The position numbers were made by a program, and so were the translations under genes. DNA of 64,000 bases from JAGVSR01 sp963825555 (GTDB taxonomy: Bacteria > Pseudomonadota > Alphaproteobacteria > Rhizobiales > Hyphomicrobiaceae), in the NCBI GenBank assembly GCA_963825555.1, contig CAWGTZ010000019.1, positions 1 to 64,000 of the forward strand. Direction: 5' to 3'. Within the stretch, counting starts at the first letter, position 1, and every line of letters begins with the position of its first letter. The notes beneath the pieces are model-generated. The model searched no databases and was not told the DNA's origin. It saw nothing but the letters and a program-made list of their open reading frames with translations. Shown piece by piece: positions 61,837 through 64,000 of this stretch.

Positions 61837-63625
61837 GGGACGCCTTCACAGGGTTGGGCTTCGCCCCGCCGATGGTGAAGGTCGTCCTGGGCGGCCCGGA
61901 CTTCGCCCTCTTGTCGCTTTCGCAGCCACAGTCGGCGTCGCACCCGCAGGCATCCTGTGCGCCGTTGCCGGCGCATGCGTGCTGTTCGTCCATCTGTTGA
62001 CGGCCGCCGTGCAGAGGCGCCGCCATCAACGGTGCGTCGTCGTCGGCCATCTGCTCCTTGCCGCCCCCGCACGCCATGGCAACGGCCGCTTCATGCATGG
62101 TGTTGTTCTTGCGGTTGTGGGTGACCTGCCACTCGACATCCTCGTCGTTCGCCCGCTCGCGCGTCAGGTCGAAATCGAAGTGCACTTTCTTCTTCGACTG
62201 CGGCCCCCAGTAATCGACCTTTCCCAGATCGTAGAACTTGCGTTCGAACCCGGCTTTGAGGAACGCCTTGAGACAACCCCATAGATACTTGCGCCGGTCA
62301 CCCGTGCCCGCGAAGGGATAGGAAAATAGCGCTTTCTTCATGTAGAAGCGGCGATAGTTGTTCATCACGCGGTCGAGAAGTTCTGCCCGATCCATCGCAT
62401 CGGGCCTCATGATTGGCGTGACGAAATTGTATTTCTCGTAATCGAACACCTCGACCTTGTCGCCGAGCTCCTTGAAGAGATCGGAGAACGGCCAAGGCGT
62501 GTACATCGACCAGTTGGCGAGATCCGGCTTCCAGTCGCACGCCATGCGATAGGTCTCTTCCAGGGTCTCGGCCGTCTCGTTCTCCAGACCGACGATGAAC
62601 TGCGCCTCGACCACGATCCCCGCATCGCGCAGGAGCTGGACGGCCTTCTTGTTCTGCGCGACCGTCGTCTCCTTGTTGAAGAGATCGAGCTTCAATTGCG
62701 CAGCGGCCTCCGTGCCGAGCGAGACGTGGATGAGGCCGGCCTTGCGGTAGAACGGCAGCAGGGCCTCGTCTCGCAGAATGTCGGTCACGCGCGTATTGAT
62801 GCCCCACAGGAGCCCCACATCGCGGTCAATCAATTCCTGGCAGAAGGCTACAAATTTCTTCCTGTTTATGGTGGGTTCCTCGTCCGCAAGGATAAAGAAG
62901 CCGACGCCATGCTTGTCACGCAGCTCGATGATCTCATCCACGACCGCCTTGGGACTGCGGATGCGATAGTCGCGCCAGAATTTCCACTGCGAGCAGAACG
63001 AGCATGTGAACGGACATCCACGCGCCATATTGGGAATAGCCACGCGCACGCCCAGCGGAATGTAATTGTATTTCGGCCAGTCCAGAATGCTCCAGTCGGC
63101 CTTGATGGCATCCAGGTTCTTCACGGTAGGCGCTGCGGGCGTGGCGATCACCAACCCATCGACAACATAGGCAAGACCCTTGATGGACGAACGCGTCTCC
63201 ATCCAGCGGCCTTCGGCCACCGCCTTGGCCACCTCGACCATGATCTCTTCGCCCTCCCCGCGCACGATCGCGTCGACAAAGGGCGCCTCGGCCAGAACCT
63301 GCCGGTACATGAAGGTGGCGTGAATGCCGCCGAGGATTGTCACCGCATTGGGCGCGACCTCCTTGGCCATCTTCAGGACATTCTCGGCCTTGTAGATGGA
63401 CGGCGTGATCGCCGTGCAGCCGACGATATCGGGATTGAGTTCCTCGATCATCTCCTTGAGGCGCTCGTCATCGATATCGTGCGTCATCGAATCGATGAAG
63501 TGCACGTCGTCGAAGCCGTTGTCCTTCAGAGCCCCGGCCAGGTACGCTACCCAAGCCGGCGGCCAGTTGCCGGCGATCTCGGCACCTCCGGAGTGGTAGT
63601 TCGGATGGATGAAGAGAATGCGCAT
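61817..63625 (-). CDS. bchE: anaerobic Mg-protoporphyrin IX monomethyl ester cyclase
   Basis: The oxygen-independent cyclase that closes ring E of bacteriochlorophyll; a B12-binding radical SAM enzyme. 602 residues. An N-terminal cobalamin domain carries LFIHPNYHSGGAEIAGNWPP and ILGGIHATFMY. The radical-SAM motif CPFTCSFC has C204, C208 and C211. The last 94 residues hold a Cys-rich tail with cysteines at about 519, 551, 560, 562, 566 and 568 (CGCDADCGC). The start at 63625 is set by MRILFIHPN. An FNR/FixK-type box is centred 67 bases upstream. Its use implies an anaerobic phototroph. Confidence 0.96.
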   Translation of the reverse strand: MRILFIHPNYHSGGAEIAGNWPPAWVAYLAGALKDNGFDDVHFIDSMTHDIDDERLKEMIEELNPDIVGCTAITPSIYKAENVLKMAKEVAPNAVTILGGIHATFMYRQVLAEAPFVDAIVRGEGEEIMVEVAKAVAEGRWMETRSSIKGLAYVVDGLVIATPAAPTVKNLDAIKADWSILDWPKYNYIPLGVRVAIPNMARGCPFTCSFCSQWKFWRDYRIRSPKAVVDEIIELRDKHGVGFFILADEEPTINRKKFVAFCQELIDRDVGLLWGINTRVTDILRDEALLPFYRKAGLIHVSLGTEAAAQLKLDLFNKETTVAQNKKAVQLLRDAGIVVEAQFIVGLENETAETLEETYRMACDWKPDLANWSMYTPWPFSDLFKELGDKVEVFDYEKYNFVTPIMRPDAMDRAELLDRVMNNYRRFYMKKALFSYPFAGTGDRRKYLWGCLKAFLKAGFERKFYDLGKVDYWGPQSKKKVHFDFDLTRERANDEDVEWQVTHNRKNNTMHEAAVAMACGGGKEQMADDDAPLMAAPLHGGRQQMDEQHACAGNGAQDACGCDADCGCESDKRAKSGPPRTTFTIGGAKPNPVKASHENAGA

Positions 63626-63685
63626 GAACGGCCTCCGAAGGCTGGTGTGTCTAGCGCACGTTACATGGCTGTCTGACATGCTCGC

Positions 63686-63699
63686 TTGACATCAGTCAA
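63686..63699. promoter_or_regulatory. FNR/FixK-type box in the bchE promoter region
   Basis: The segment TTGAC-ATCA-GTCAA is a perfect inverted repeat matching the FNR/FixK consensus TTGA-N6-TCAA. It is centred 67 bases upstream of the bchE start codon, a position fitting activation by an anaerobic Crp/FNR-family regulator. It lies between bchE and the hemA terminator, so bchE is the probable target. Confidence 0.7.
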
Positions 63700-63757
63700 T
63701 TCCAGACAGATTCCGTCGCATGCTGCGGTGCACTTCTCAGCGAAGCGTCCAGACAGC

Positions 63758-63790
63758 AAAAATCCCGCCGCAGGTCACCCTGAGGCGGGA
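63758..63790 (-). terminator. rho-independent terminator after hemA
   Basis: TCCCGCC and GGCGGGA flank an inner CAGG/CCTG stem with a 4-base loop, followed on the minus strand by TTTTT (63758-63762). It lies 40 bases after the hemA stop and insulates bchE from hemA readthrough. Confidence 0.85.
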
Positions 63791-63829
63791 CTATTTTGAC
63801 CACCGGCGAACGGGGTTCGCGAGCCGCCT

Positions 63830-64000
63830 TTACTCGGCCGCGAGGCGGACGAATTTTCCGTTGGCCATGGGGCACGCATTCCAAAGGTCCTGCAGCGCGG
63901 CGACCAGCGCCGTCATCTGCTCGTCGGTGTGCAACGGCCCCGGCGTCAAACGCATGCGCTCGGTCCCTTTCGGCACCGTAGGATAGTTGATCGGCTGCAC
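63830..64000 (-). CDS. hemA: 5-aminolevulinate synthase, C-terminal end
   Basis: The window ends inside this gene; 56 codons plus stop are present. The translated end contains VQPINYPTVPKGTERMRLTP and continues with LHTDEQM, ALQDLWNACP and FVRLAAE, the typical C-terminus of class-II PLP-dependent ALA synthase (C4 Shemin pathway). The QPINYPTVP segment is a family signature. ALA synthase supplies tetrapyrroles for both heme (hemH at the left end) and bacteriochlorophyll (bchE). Confidence 0.92.
   Translation of the reverse strand: MQPINYPTVPKGTERMRLTPGPLHTDEQMTALVAALQDLWNACPMANGKFVRLAAE

Noticed and set aside
63670..63692. TGT...ACA pattern as a PpsR/CrtJ site before bchE
   Set aside because: Spacing is 16 bases rather than the 12 of the PpsR consensus, so I do not claim it.

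Overview
This 64 kb window is GC-rich chromosomal DNA from an alphaproteobacterium, most likely a phototrophic (purple non-sulfur type) member of the Hyphomicrobiales. The evidence is gene content and order: a tol-pal/ruv cluster linked to ftsH, tilS, folP and glmM; a yebC, ymdB, 5-FCL, gap neighbourhood; a ParA-type ATPase; and at the right end bchE, bchJ and hemA, which mark the edge of a photosynthesis gene cluster. The genus cannot be fixed from the sequence. No transposase, integrase, phage gene or CRISPR array was seen, so this is core genome with accessory insertions.

Layout. 1-6.5 kb: two tRNA genes (Gln-TTG, Pro-CGG), an MBL-fold hydrolase, a DUF1499 protein, a CHAD protein and ferrochelatase. 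6.6-17 kb: an SPFH/NfeD membrane pair, arabinose-5-phosphate isomerase, envelope and outer-membrane proteins, a MuiA-like protein and SerC. 17-40 kb: a long, mostly leftward envelope and DNA-repair block (glmM; folP-ftsH-tilS-cpoB-OmpA-pal; two micro-lipoproteins; tolB-A-R-Q; carbonic anhydrase; ybgC; ruvB, ruvA, ruvC; yebC). It is interrupted by a rightward pair encoding an orphan ParA-like ATPase and a small unknown partner. 40-54 kb: one-carbon and central metabolism (ymdB, 5-FCL with a candidate 6S RNA, gap, class I aldolase, pdxH, fabI), a lanmodulin-like EF-hand protein, a cytochrome c, an L,D-transpeptidase and a degenerate ThiE-like protein. 54-60 kb: a divergent lipid-modification cluster with two cyclopropane-synthase-like methyltransferases, an FAD oxidoreductase, DUF1365 and DUF1295 proteins. 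60-64 kb: a HAD phosphatase, bchJ, bchE with an FNR/FixK-type box in its promoter region, a terminator, and the 3' end of hemA.

The most interesting items are: (1) a periplasmic lanmodulin-like protein with four EF-hand loops at the same spacing as Methylobacterium LanM; (2) a pair of near-identical 41-44-residue lipoproteins with their own strong terminator, placed inside the tol-pal cluster; (3) the ParA plus small-partner pair, which has no ParB and could be an undescribed cargo-positioning module; (4) the divergent fatty-acid-modification cluster; (5) an anaerobic-regulator box and a Cys-rich tail at bchE.
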